A stretch of 64,000 bases of DNA from Verrucomicrobiia bacterium (GTDB lineage: Bacteria; Verrucomicrobiota; Verrucomicrobiia; Verrucomicrobiales; DEV007). Below are positions 17,416-24,587 of this stretch, piece by piece (the stretch's first letter is position 1; each line of letters begins with the position of its first letter). Below the pieces are notes generated by a model, which saw only the letters and a list, made by a program, of their open reading frames with translations, ran no database searches and was not told the DNA's origin. The DNA lies in contig JAUICH010000005.1 of NCBI GenBank assembly GCA_030427505.1, forward strand, positions 186,001-250,000. Reading direction: 5' to 3'. A program made the translations under genes and the position numbers.

Positions 17416-18345
17416 ATGAAACGACTCGCACTACTTTCTTGCTTCCTGCTCTTGGCTGGCGCAAGCGCTTCCCATGCTCAGGACCTGAAGGCTTCGAAAC
17501 CTTTGAAATATTCCGCTTTGACGCCGGTGGACGCCCCCATTCCAGGAGGGACCAAGGGCAAGAGCTGGTTCTGCACGAAGGAAGAGATCTTCCTGGTCAA
17601 GGAAGGCGGGGGCTACGGCTCGGGAGGAAAAGGCCTGAGTATGGATGAACTGGGGGACCTGATGGCTATCCGGGAAGCCATGGCGGGAGACATCTATAAA
17701 GCGCTTCTGGAAATTTACACTCCTACTACCTATTTGGTGGACGTTCCGAAAGGAACAAAGGCCTATCTGGCTGGTTTAGAAACGAAGAAGTCGAAGTTAA
17801 TCGCTTCTCAGCAGCTTCCCTATTTTTCTGGGCTGGAAACGTGGGCGGGTCCGCAGAGTGAAAATCTCTATGGCACCTACGCAGGGTTTACTTCCTCCTG
17901 GATCATGGCGAGATTATTGGGAGACACAGATACTAAGACAGATAATTTTGGGGCCTACTTTCCAATTGGGGGCACCAACTACGTGGCCTGCAAGATCGAC
18001 CACGGTCTGACTTTCGACAATTTCTTCGGAAGTGGCGACCAGTGGCTGGCGGACATCAAAAACGGCCGGGTGGAGATATCTCCGACTAAGAGTGGGGCTG
18101 CCGTTTCATTTCCCATGGATCCGGCTGAGAAGGCCTGGATACTGGACCGTATCAAGAAGGTCAAAGCCGTTCAGATCAGCACTCTAGTGAAATACTATGA
18201 GACCAGTTACTTCGCTAACTACCGGAAAAAACATAAGAAGAATGCAATCGCCACGAAAGAAATAGAAGACCTGGTCGGAACACCGGAGAACTCCGTCGCC
18301 ACGGAACTGCTTCGGCGCGTGGAACTCGTGAAGAAAGAGCTATAG
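17416..18345 (+). CDS. Secreted cluster gene 9: exported protein with kinase-like motifs
   Basis: 310 residues from ATG 17416, where MKRLALLSCFLLLAGASASHAQ is a textbook signal peptide. The order of motifs suggests a PI3K/HipA-like kinase fold. A Gly-rich PGGTKGKSWF (loop) is followed by EIFLVKEG (possible ATP-binding Lys) and a helical IREAMAGDIYK (possible alpha-C). Then come LLGDTDTKTDNFG (catalytic-loop D...N) and ACKIDHGL (metal-binding D, in the DFG place). This is pattern recognition only; overall similarity to known kinases is low. If right, it is a secreted or periplasmic kinase. It lies between the paralogues gene 8 and gene 10, 22 bases before the latter. Confidence 0.72.
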   Translation: MKRLALLSCFLLLAGASASHAQDLKASKPLKYSALTPVDAPIPGGTKGKSWFCTKEEIFLVKEGGGYGSGGKGLSMDELGDLMAIREAMAGDIYKALLEIYTPTTYLVDVPKGTKAYLAGLETKKSKLIASQQLPYFSGLETWAGPQSENLYGTYAGFTSSWIMARLLGDTDTKTDNFGAYFPIGGTNYVACKIDHGLTFDNFFGSGDQWLADIKNGRVEISPTKSGAAVSFPMDPAEKAWILDRIKKVKAVQISTLVKYYETSYFANYRKKHKKNAIATKEIEDLVGTPENSVATELLRRVELVKKEL

Positions 18346-18367
18346 TCCCCTTTTTCCCCTTTTCGCC

Positions 18368-19696
18368 ATGAGACTTCTTCGATACCTGTCTGTCCTGCTT
18401 TTCGTGGGGATGGGTGGTCTATTCGCGCCCGCGGCTTCTGTCGCGGCGGTCGGTTTCTTTCCCGTGGGGGAAGATTTCGCTTCGACTGGTGGCGCGGCTG
18501 GTTCTTACAAGATCAAGATGCCCGTTGCTGGTGCTGCCTATTACCCCCAGATTGATTTTTGGAAACATGCTTTCCTCGATGAGTTGACGGGATCGAGTAG
18601 TGATCCTGCTTTTCTGGAAGACCTGATGCGGATCCAGTATCTAGTCCAGCAGCCGGCTAGCTTTTACCAGCGCCTCAAGGAGTTCAATGTGAGAGTCGCG
18701 GCAGTAAAGGCGGCTCATGGCGGTTATGATGATTGGCAGGCCCTGGAACACGCTCTTTCGGACTTGGAAGCCAGTCACTTGTTTCCGGCCGCGCGTTTAG
18801 CAGCGATCAAGATACTCCCGTCCGATGTTTACGTGACGCTTCCAAAACGGGGATTTATTCTGGCGGACGTCGGCGCTGGACTGTTGCATGGAGAGCTGAC
18901 GCACCGGTTGCAATGGGCCGCGCTGATCATGGAGTTCGAAGCGGACCCCACGGTATGGAACTACACCCCTCTGGAGCTGTTCATCAAAATAGGAGTGTTC
19001 GATTCGCTGCCTGGCGCGGACCGAAGGAGCCTCTGGTCTCATCTCTTTGATCAGGCCGGACGCGGCATGAGAGAAAGTGGAGGCAGTTTCTTTGCCTCAA
19101 ACGATCCCTGGTTACCCGACGGTTTTCGTCATCCGGACCGCCTGACTTTGGAGCTAGGCATACAGGCCGGTGCGAGCGTTCCCGCGGGACTTGGAACGAT
19201 CTCCTCCGGGGTCTCCCAACGCTACCGTCAACGGCTCGTGGCGGTTAACCGCGAAGTCGATGCGCAGAACAAAGACTTCTATGCCGATCTCATGGGACGG
19301 GAAGACTTGCAGCAAGCCGCCTACCAGAAACTTACTGCTTCCTTAACCGGGCAGTTTGTCGTGATTAACGAGTTGCTTGTTCATAAAGACGATGTCCAGG
19401 ACTATAACAAAGAGAATGATACAACCACCAGTCTCCGCATGGCGCTTTCCCGCCTGAAATGGAAAGGGGACACGTCGTCTTCCGAACTGAAATCTCTGAA
19501 CAAAATCTCCGCCACCAAGTACCCGAGGGATCTGGTAGCTACCGTTAAGGGCATGAAGAAATCCAAGAGTTCCTACGATCCCGCCACGATCGTGGGCGCG
19601 CGGTTTTCGCCCTTCATTCTCCCAGGCCCCGACGCCGCCGAACTGGCAGAAATGGGAGCGTTGGGTCCCAATCCACTACCGAAAAGTAAGAAATAG
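18368..19696 (+). CDS. Secreted cluster gene 10: exported protein, paralogue of gene 8
   Basis: 442 residues with a signal peptide (MRLLRYLSVLLFVGMGGLF, cleavage near AASVAAVG). It is a clear paralogue of gene 8 with the same ordered blocks (FLEDLMR, QALEHAL, RGFI.ADVGAGL.HGEL.HRLQWAA, RHPDRLT, ALSRLKWK). It lacks the Ala/Ser/Lys-rich insert of about 25 residues that gene 8 carries before LWSHLFDQ. It is the last gene of the co-directional cluster; the next gene is convergent. Function unknown. Confidence 0.78.
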   Translation: MRLLRYLSVLLFVGMGGLFAPAASVAAVGFFPVGEDFASTGGAAGSYKIKMPVAGAAYYPQIDFWKHAFLDELTGSSSDPAFLEDLMRIQYLVQQPASFYQRLKEFNVRVAAVKAAHGGYDDWQALEHALSDLEASHLFPAARLAAIKILPSDVYVTLPKRGFILADVGAGLLHGELTHRLQWAALIMEFEADPTVWNYTPLELFIKIGVFDSLPGADRRSLWSHLFDQAGRGMRESGGSFFASNDPWLPDGFRHPDRLTLELGIQAGASVPAGLGTISSGVSQRYRQRLVAVNREVDAQNKDFYADLMGREDLQQAAYQKLTASLTGQFVVINELLVHKDDVQDYNKENDTTTSLRMALSRLKWKGDTSSSELKSLNKISATKYPRDLVATVKGMKKSKSSYDPATIVGARFSPFILPGPDAAELAEMGALGPNPLPKSKK

Positions 19697-19715
19697 GGGG
19701 ACCGGTTTACCCCCT
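19695..19715. terminator. Possible hairpin between convergent genes
   Basis: AGGGGG and CCCCCT pair across a nine-base loop just after the stop of secreted cluster gene 10 and 56 bases beyond the convergent peptidase gene. There is no T-run, so this is only a weak terminator candidate. Confidence 0.3.
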
Positions 19716-19770
19716 GTAAGTCTCAGGCTATGTGAGGGATTCAGGGAATCGAGCGAACCGCTTTCTCATT

Positions 19771-21564
19771 TCACACCTGCGCCATTAAACTCTTACAGCG
19801 GCTAATGGTTTGTTGAACGCTGTCGATAGCTGAACCCCAGAAGTCGGCCTTTCGAATGTCGGCCTGCAAAACTTTCTTGGCAACATCCTCGCAGGACATG
19901 GAGCCGGAATCGAGCAGGTACTGCTCATAGTTCCCGAAAAAGCTACTGCCGTGTTCTTTCAGTGAATTAAAGAGAGAGCGGCTCATTAAATAGCCAAATG
20001 TGTAGGGGAAGTTGTAGAAGCTGACTTCACCAATGTAAAAGTGCATCTTTGAAGCCCAGAAGTAGGGATTCTCTTCGCCCTCCTTCAAGGAGTCTCCGAA
20101 GATCTGCCGCTGAGTTTCGACCATGAGACGGTTGAGCGCGCTGACACTCAGTTCCTCCTCCGCGCGATGTTCGTAGAGAGCCTTTTCAAAGTAAAAGCGC
20201 GTGGGAATATCCAAGAGGAAACTCAGCGAGTGATTGAGTTCTTCGTCGAGGAAATGAAGTTTGATCGACGGATCGATGTCTTCTGCTTCGATGATTCCGT
20301 CTATGAGAATGAGTTCAGCGAAGGTCGAGGCCGATTCGGCCAGCGTCATCGGGTAGCCCTTCTCCCAGTGGCGTTTGCCCTTGAGAATGTGACTGTGGAA
20401 AGCATGCCCAACCTCATGAGCCAGGGTCATGATATCGTGAGGGCACGCGTTGTAAGTCATGAAGACCCGGGACTCTCCGTTGAAATCGGAAGTGGTGCAA
20501 AAGGCCCCAGGCCGTTTCGATGCCCTTGGTCTCCAATCAATCCATTTCGCCTCGCAGATCTCGTCGAAGAACTCCCCTAGTTTTGGATAGGAAGCGTGAA
20601 AAGAACGGCTCACCCAGGAAACCGCCGCGTCCCAGTCAATGGATTCGCTCGCTGCCTCGCTCTTTTGTGGAAACGCGGATTCCAAGTCATACCAGGAGAT
20701 GGCGTCGAGCCCCAGCCGCTCGGCTTTGAACTTCACGATTTCACGGGAGGTTTCGAGCCGAGTGTCGATCGCTTCGAACAGCGCATCCAGTGTCTCCCGT
20801 TCGATTCCCGCATCGAAAAGGGCTGGCTCCAGGAAGTGCTGCCCGCCCCGGTGGCGACAAAGGATCAACCGGCTTCCTGAGATTCCGTTCAGCGCCGACA
20901 TGGTCAGGGGAGCCACTTCCTTCCAAGCCGCCTCACCTCCCGTGAATGCGGCTTCCCGAATACGGCGGTCCGCATTGCTCATCAACGACCGGCATTGAGA
21001 AATTGGCAGCCTCTTGGTGCTGCCATCCGGGAACTTCATGTCGAACTCGAGCCGGGCCGAAACACCATCGTAAAGCCGTGACCAGGCATCCTTCGCCGTG
21101 ACCGACAGTTCAGCTGCTAAAGCCTCCTCCTTTAACGACATTCGCCAAAGAGATTGCTTCCTCAATCTCTCCAACTGGTAAGAAGCGGACTGAAGTTCTT
21201 CCGTATTGACCAGGTCGGTGAACTCTTCCTCAGAGTGGGCGCGCAGCCTGGCTTCAAACTGGCTGGTCAGGATCTCGACTTTCGCCTTCAGCTCACTAAG
21301 ACGTGCCTGTTCCGCAACATAGTCCTCGTTTGAGGCCTCGGCGGCCGTCAGGCAATCGATATACGTGGTGAGATGGGTGATCCGGCTGCCGATCTCCTCC
21401 AAGGCGAGGGCCGTGTCAATCTCGGTTGCGCGGTCCAAGTCTGATTGAGACAAGGTTTCCAACCGTTCTCCGAGAGCCTCAACGGACCCATGCAGGCCGT
21501 TCACAAAGTCCGTCATTGAAGAATCACGGAACGCAGAAAAAAAAGAGGTCAGATCCCAATCCAT
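19771..21564 (-). CDS. pepF: M3-family oligoendopeptidase (PepF-like)
   Basis: Zinc metallopeptidase that cleaves short peptides in the cytoplasm. The HExxH motif is HEVGHAFHSH (about residue 383), with the third ligand in the downstream ESASTFAEL helix. The 597-residue length and the conserved C-terminal PYTFGYLMSRSLF fit the M3B/PepF group. There is no signal peptide. It is the first of four unrelated peptidases within 9.3 kb (M3, M29, M20B, M42) around an ATP-grasp ligase gene. It is followed in the same direction, 87 bases upstream, by the PhyH-like gene. Confidence 0.92.
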   Translation of the reverse strand: MDWDLTSFFSAFRDSSMTDFVNGLHGSVEALGERLETLSQSDLDRATEIDTALALEEIGSRITHLTTYIDCLTAAEASNEDYVAEQARLSELKAKVEILTSQFEARLRAHSEEEFTDLVNTEELQSASYQLERLRKQSLWRMSLKEEALAAELSVTAKDAWSRLYDGVSARLEFDMKFPDGSTKRLPISQCRSLMSNADRRIREAAFTGGEAAWKEVAPLTMSALNGISGSRLILCRHRGGQHFLEPALFDAGIERETLDALFEAIDTRLETSREIVKFKAERLGLDAISWYDLESAFPQKSEAASESIDWDAAVSWVSRSFHASYPKLGEFFDEICEAKWIDWRPRASKRPGAFCTTSDFNGESRVFMTYNACPHDIMTLAHEVGHAFHSHILKGKRHWEKGYPMTLAESASTFAELILIDGIIEAEDIDPSIKLHFLDEELNHSLSFLLDIPTRFYFEKALYEHRAEEELSVSALNRLMVETQRQIFGDSLKEGEENPYFWASKMHFYIGEVSFYNFPYTFGYLMSRSLFNSLKEHGSSFFGNYEQYLLDSGSMSCEDVAKKVLQADIRKADFWGSAIDSVQQTISRCKSLMAQV

Positions 21565-21651
21565 TTCGTACTTTGATATTGATTGCCCTGATTACAAGAA
21601 GCAAAATTCTAGCTCTCTAGGCGATCTAGAAGTCAGACGAGCTCTTTCTAT

Positions 21652-22488
21652 CTAAAGTATCGTCGGGCAAATTTCTGGATCTGAATAGTCCGGGTCGCCT
21701 GCATCGTTTCGCCTTACCAGCAGGTCTACCTCGTGCTGGATAAGTTCACCATTTGCGCGGGTTGCGCGTACCCAATGATTGTCTTCCGGCTGATAGTGAA
21801 TGGCTACGACTATTCTTTCGGTTGAGCTAACATTCGGGCCGCTCCCATGTATCAATCGACACCCGTGAAAGGAAACAGAACCTTTCCGTAGAGTAGTGGC
21901 TGTCCTTTCTATTTTCCTTCCCGAAGAAGCGATTCTGAACTCGATCCCACTTCTGTCTTCCTGATAAAAATCTAACCCTTCATGGCTCTGTTCCCAGCGA
22001 TGGCTTCCCGCCAAAAATTCTATAGATCCATTCTCCGGCCCACAATCCGCAAGGGGGATCCAGGCGGTGACCATGTTCCGTGAGCCGCAAGTGCGCCAGT
22101 ACTGGCGATCGCGATGCCATCCGATGACTCCCTTCTTCATGGAGTTTGGGGAGGGACGCTTGGCGATGACCATATCGTTCCAAAGTCTAACAGATGAAGT
22201 CTCCAGTAGCTCCTTGGCTATTTCAGCTAGTTGCTGATTGAAAACAAGCTTTCGTAACCGTTTGCAGCAAAAACTGGCGAAATTCACCTGTATCAAACTT
22301 TCTGACCAATATTCCGTATCAAGATTCTTGTTCTCAAATTGAGGAGGACGCTGATCTCTCTTTCCCGAAAACAGGTCTTTTACGGCAACAGATATTTCAT
22401 CGAGTAGATGGTGATCCAGCAGACCGTCGATGGAGACATGTCCGTCGGCTTCGAACTTCGATACCAATGTGGGCTGAGCCAAATTCAT
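21652..22488 (-). CDS. PhyH-family Fe(II)/2-oxoglutarate dioxygenase
   Basis: Probable hydroxylase of the phytanoyl-CoA dioxygenase superfamily. The metal triad is visible: H and D in GWHRDRQYW and the distal H in LIHGSG, followed by the Arg that binds 2-oxoglutarate (STERIVVAIHY). The EFLAGSH block is also typical. 278 residues, the family's usual length. Base composition is AT-richer than the flanking regions. Substrate unknown; PhyH relatives in biosynthetic loci often hydroxylate amino acids or natural products, which would suit the peptide-processing neighbours (inference). Divergent from the GNAT gene, 61 bases apart. Confidence 0.87.
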   Translation of the reverse strand: MNLAQPTLVSKFEADGHVSIDGLLDHHLLDEISVAVKDLFSGKRDQRPPQFENKNLDTEYWSESLIQVNFASFCCKRLRKLVFNQQLAEIAKELLETSSVRLWNDMVIAKRPSPNSMKKGVIGWHRDRQYWRTCGSRNMVTAWIPLADCGPENGSIEFLAGSHRWEQSHEGLDFYQEDRSGIEFRIASSGRKIERTATTLRKGSVSFHGCRLIHGSGPNVSSTERIVVAIHYQPEDNHWVRATRANGELIQHEVDLLVRRNDAGDPDYSDPEICPTIL

Positions 22489-22549
22489 CTTGATTTCGTA
22501 ACGATTCTCTGACTCGATTGTTTCCTCACCAGTAGATCATAGCAACCTA

Positions 22550-23059
22550 ATGTTTTCATATCGCCAAGCGAAGGAGTCCGACCTGCGTGAAATTGCAGCG
22601 CTCGAAAAGATCGTTAGTCCAAAGGACTTCGCGACGCTTTCAGTTCTACGAGCAAGGCAGAATATGTTTCCGAGCGGCTTTTGGGTTGCGGAGACCAAAG
22701 GCAACGGGAAGAAGATGCTGATAGGTTACGTGATGTCGTGCAGGTGGAACCGGGAAGAATACCACCGCTTTGAAGACGTAGCCGATTTCCCCTCCAATCA
22801 CAACCCCAGGGGGGCAAACCTATACGTCATATTTTTGGCGGTCCACCCTGATTTTAGACGGCAGGGCGTTGGCAGTGAGTTGCTGTCGTCGATGATAGAA
22901 GCGCAAAGGAAAAAGTATACCGGGATATCAAAAGTTCAATTGGTCGCTCTCGATACTCTTCGCAACTTCTACGAACGGATGGGTTTCAAACTGATCCGCG
23001 AACTCCCGGAATGGCTGTCATATGCAGCAGGTCTTCTGATGCAAAAGAGCTTACGTTAA
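22550..23059 (+). CDS. GNAT-family N-acetyltransferase
   Basis: 169 residues. The acetyl-CoA-binding motif A is clear: LYVIFLAVHPDFRRQGVGSELL (R/Q-x-x-G-x-G/A type), followed by the late FYERMGFK motif. It transfers an acyl group from a CoA donor to an amine; the substrate is not predictable from sequence. It lies in the lower-GC segment with the PhyH and ATP-grasp genes and could act as tailoring or self-resistance for a peptide product (inference). It ends 21 bases before a 186-bp inverted-repeat element. Confidence 0.88.
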   Translation: MFSYRQAKESDLREIAALEKIVSPKDFATLSVLRARQNMFPSGFWVAETKGNGKKMLIGYVMSCRWNREEYHRFEDVADFPSNHNPRGANLYVIFLAVHPDFRRQGVGSELLSSMIEAQRKKYTGISKVQLVALDTLRNFYERMGFKLIRELPEWLSYAAGLLMQKSLR

Positions 23060-23080
23060 TCTTGTCCGTTGCCTAGTTCA

Positions 23081-23266
23081 CTGAACGCCTTAAAATGATG
23101 AGTGTTTGGTCTGAGCAAAGAGCCGCTGGCGACAGGGCGTTAACCGGTCTTTTTGGCTGGGGTCATCGTTGCTCTTCAGTCGGTTATGATTCACATAGCC
23201 TCCTTCATCGCGCCTTGCCCCCAGCCAAAAATCCTCGCCAATCACCCATCATCTTAAGGCGGTCAG
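23081..23266. repeat. 186-bp inverted-repeat element (MITE-like)
   Basis: The two ends form an inverted repeat: 23081-23109 pairs with 23238-23266, with 25 of 29 positions matching; the outermost 24 match at 21. The left end begins CTGAACGCCTTAA and the right end finishes TTAAGGCGGTCAG. A second, internal perfect 13-bp inverted repeat (23150-23162 and 23219-23231, TTTTTGGCTGGGG type) flanks a 56-base centre. There is no coding frame inside. This fits a miniature inverted-repeat transposable element or a structured RNA; no certain target duplication was seen. It fills the gap between the GNAT gene and the convergent membrane-protein gene. Confidence 0.6.
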
Positions 23267-23273
23267 CGCACTG

Positions 23274-24134
23274 TCAGACAGAGTATTTGAAAATGAATCC
23301 GAGGGACTTTGGATTCGGAGTGAACGATGTGATAAAATGACTCTCTGAGCCCTGTTTTTCGGGTTTGGCACTTACGTTGAGCTCCATTTGTCCGGTCTTG
23401 GAAATGTCGTATACAAAAACCGACTGAACTGGAAAATCTAGTCTCAGGTCTAACTCGACATTCCCGGAAATCTTAGCTGGCGGGTAGTGCCAAAGCGCAA
23501 AAAGGTCGAAGTCATCTTCTTTCGTGCCACAAGAGCGAAAGAAAGAAAACGTCCATGACACGTCAAAAGACTCTCCTTCGTGAACGGCTGTGTTGAATTC
23601 TATTTCAAAGGGAAACAGTTCCGCGTAGGCCTTTGTTAAATCCGATATTCTAAGGGATTCACCTGTAGCAGTGTCGGTTGCTTTTAGGTTGTCAATCTCT
23701 CTTGCCGCGGCAGCCATGATCAGCTTTAGGCCGGAAACGGGCCGGTTTGAAACAACCTGACCTTTTGCCTGGTAGGTGCCAACATAGGTGCCCTGAGAAT
23801 CGATAGTAGCCGAGAATTTTAGCAAATTGTATTCGAGGCCGTCATTTTTTAGATCAGGTCGCGGCTGTAAAATTGCTTCAAGAACGCGTACGTTCTGAAG
23901 CTGTAAGCCGGTCTTGAGAGGGGCAATTTTGCTCACAAAGCTTTTCTCGAAAACCTTCCGGTCAAAACCTTTGCCAACAAGCTTCATTACCAATAGATAG
24001 ATAACGTAGCTGACCGTGATGGCGGAACACGTTATCACCGCAACCATCGGCTCAAAGGCGACAATTGTTCCAACCACGCCTAGTGCGGCGGTAAAGAAAA
24101 CAATGAAGTTTTGAAACGTCTTGCCTTTTTCCAT
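23274..24134 (-). CDS. Membrane protein of unknown function
   Basis: 286 residues. Two hydrophobic helices near the N-terminus (FQNFIVFFTAALGVVGTIVAF and the AVITCSAITVSYVIYLLV segment) are joined by a very short loop. They anchor a soluble domain of about 220 residues that is beta-rich with several aromatic patches. By the positive-inside rule both ends should be cytoplasmic. No family recognised. It shares the lower GC of its neighbours. It could be an exporter accessory, immunity or sensor protein for the adjacent ATP-grasp locus, but nothing in the sequence proves that. Confidence 0.75.
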   Translation of the reverse strand: MEKGKTFQNFIVFFTAALGVVGTIVAFEPMVAVITCSAITVSYVIYLLVMKLVGKGFDRKVFEKSFVSKIAPLKTGLQLQNVRVLEAILQPRPDLKNDGLEYNLLKFSATIDSQGTYVGTYQAKGQVVSNRPVSGLKLIMAAAAREIDNLKATDTATGESLRISDLTKAYAELFPFEIEFNTAVHEGESFDVSWTFSFFRSCGTKEDDFDLFALWHYPPAKISGNVELDLRLDFPVQSVFVYDISKTGQMELNVSAKPEKQGSESHFITSFTPNPKSLGFIFKYSV

Positions 24135-24296
24135 AGTTTAAAAATCTACTGGCCGTTCATCTGATCTGACCTCTAAGAGCAAAATCCAACTCCGAAATCC
24201 ACTCTGAACCGCTGCTGTCACGCAAAAGGATTAGAATTTACTTGAGTTCCTGGAAGCTTCCAATCAAAATTTGGCGGAACTTCGAACCATAATCCT

Positions 24297-24368
24297 ATGA
24301 ATACCAAAATTGTTAAAGCGAAATCCCGGCAGGGTGGGAAAACCGTTAAGGCGATTGGAACCAGCTGA
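24297..24368 (+). CDS. Candidate short peptide gene, 23 residues
   Basis: ATG to TGA, encoding a Lys/Thr/Gly-rich basic peptide beginning MNTKIVKAKSRQGG and ending AIGTS. It is followed after 20 bases by a strong terminator and lies 219 bases before the ATP-grasp ligase gene. This is the common layout of a ribosomal-peptide precursor with an attenuator before its modifying enzyme. Against it: no clear ribosome binding site, and no Asp or Glu, which classical graspetide cores need. Real as an open frame, uncertain as a gene. Confidence 0.35.
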   Translation: MNTKIVKAKSRQGGKTVKAIGTS

Positions 24369-24388
24369 GATCGGTTTTGGCTATCTTG

Positions 24389-24432
24389 AAAGGTCAGCGC
24401 GGGATTAGTTCCCGCGCTGACCTTTTTGTTTG
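24389..24432 (+). terminator. Strong intrinsic terminator
   Basis: A perfect 16- to 17-bp stem (about 24389-24404 with 24410-24425; GGTCAGCGCGGGA arm) with a five-base TTAGT loop, ending in a T-rich run (TTTTTGTTTG). It is by far the best terminator in the window. It closes whatever transcript covers the 23-codon ORF at 24297 and would limit read-through into the ATP-grasp gene. Confidence 0.9.
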
Positions 24433-24460
24433 CTGGGAGACAGGTTTGCTCCGCTCAGGC

Positions 24461-24532
24461 ATGCCGGGAAAGAGCGTCTTGTGGCTTGAGCCTGAATCGC
24501 TTTCTGAAGTAAGAGCTCCGGACCGTCTCTGA
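24461..24532 (+). CDS. Second candidate short ORF, 23 residues
   Basis: ATG to TGA in the space between the terminator and the ATP-grasp gene, ending 55 bases before the latter. The peptide (starts MPGKSVLWLEPESL) contains Lys, Ser, several Glu and an Asp, so it has the side chains an MvdD-type ligase could join. There is no recognisable ribosome binding site, and frames of this length arise by chance. Listed as an alternative precursor only. Confidence 0.2.
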   Translation: MPGKSVLWLEPESLSEVRAPDRL

Positions 24533-24587
24533 AGAGTTTCTGCGCCGCAAGTGTCAGAGCAATAAATTGACACAATCTATCTAAGTC

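Noticed and set aside
24297-24368. Calling the 23-codon ORF a graspetide precursor
   Set aside because: It has no Asp or Glu to form ester or amide links, so it is listed only as a candidate short peptide.
24567-24572. TTGACA as a promoter for the ATP-grasp gene
   Set aside because: The matching -10 position would fall at or inside the start codon, and no -10-like sequence is there.
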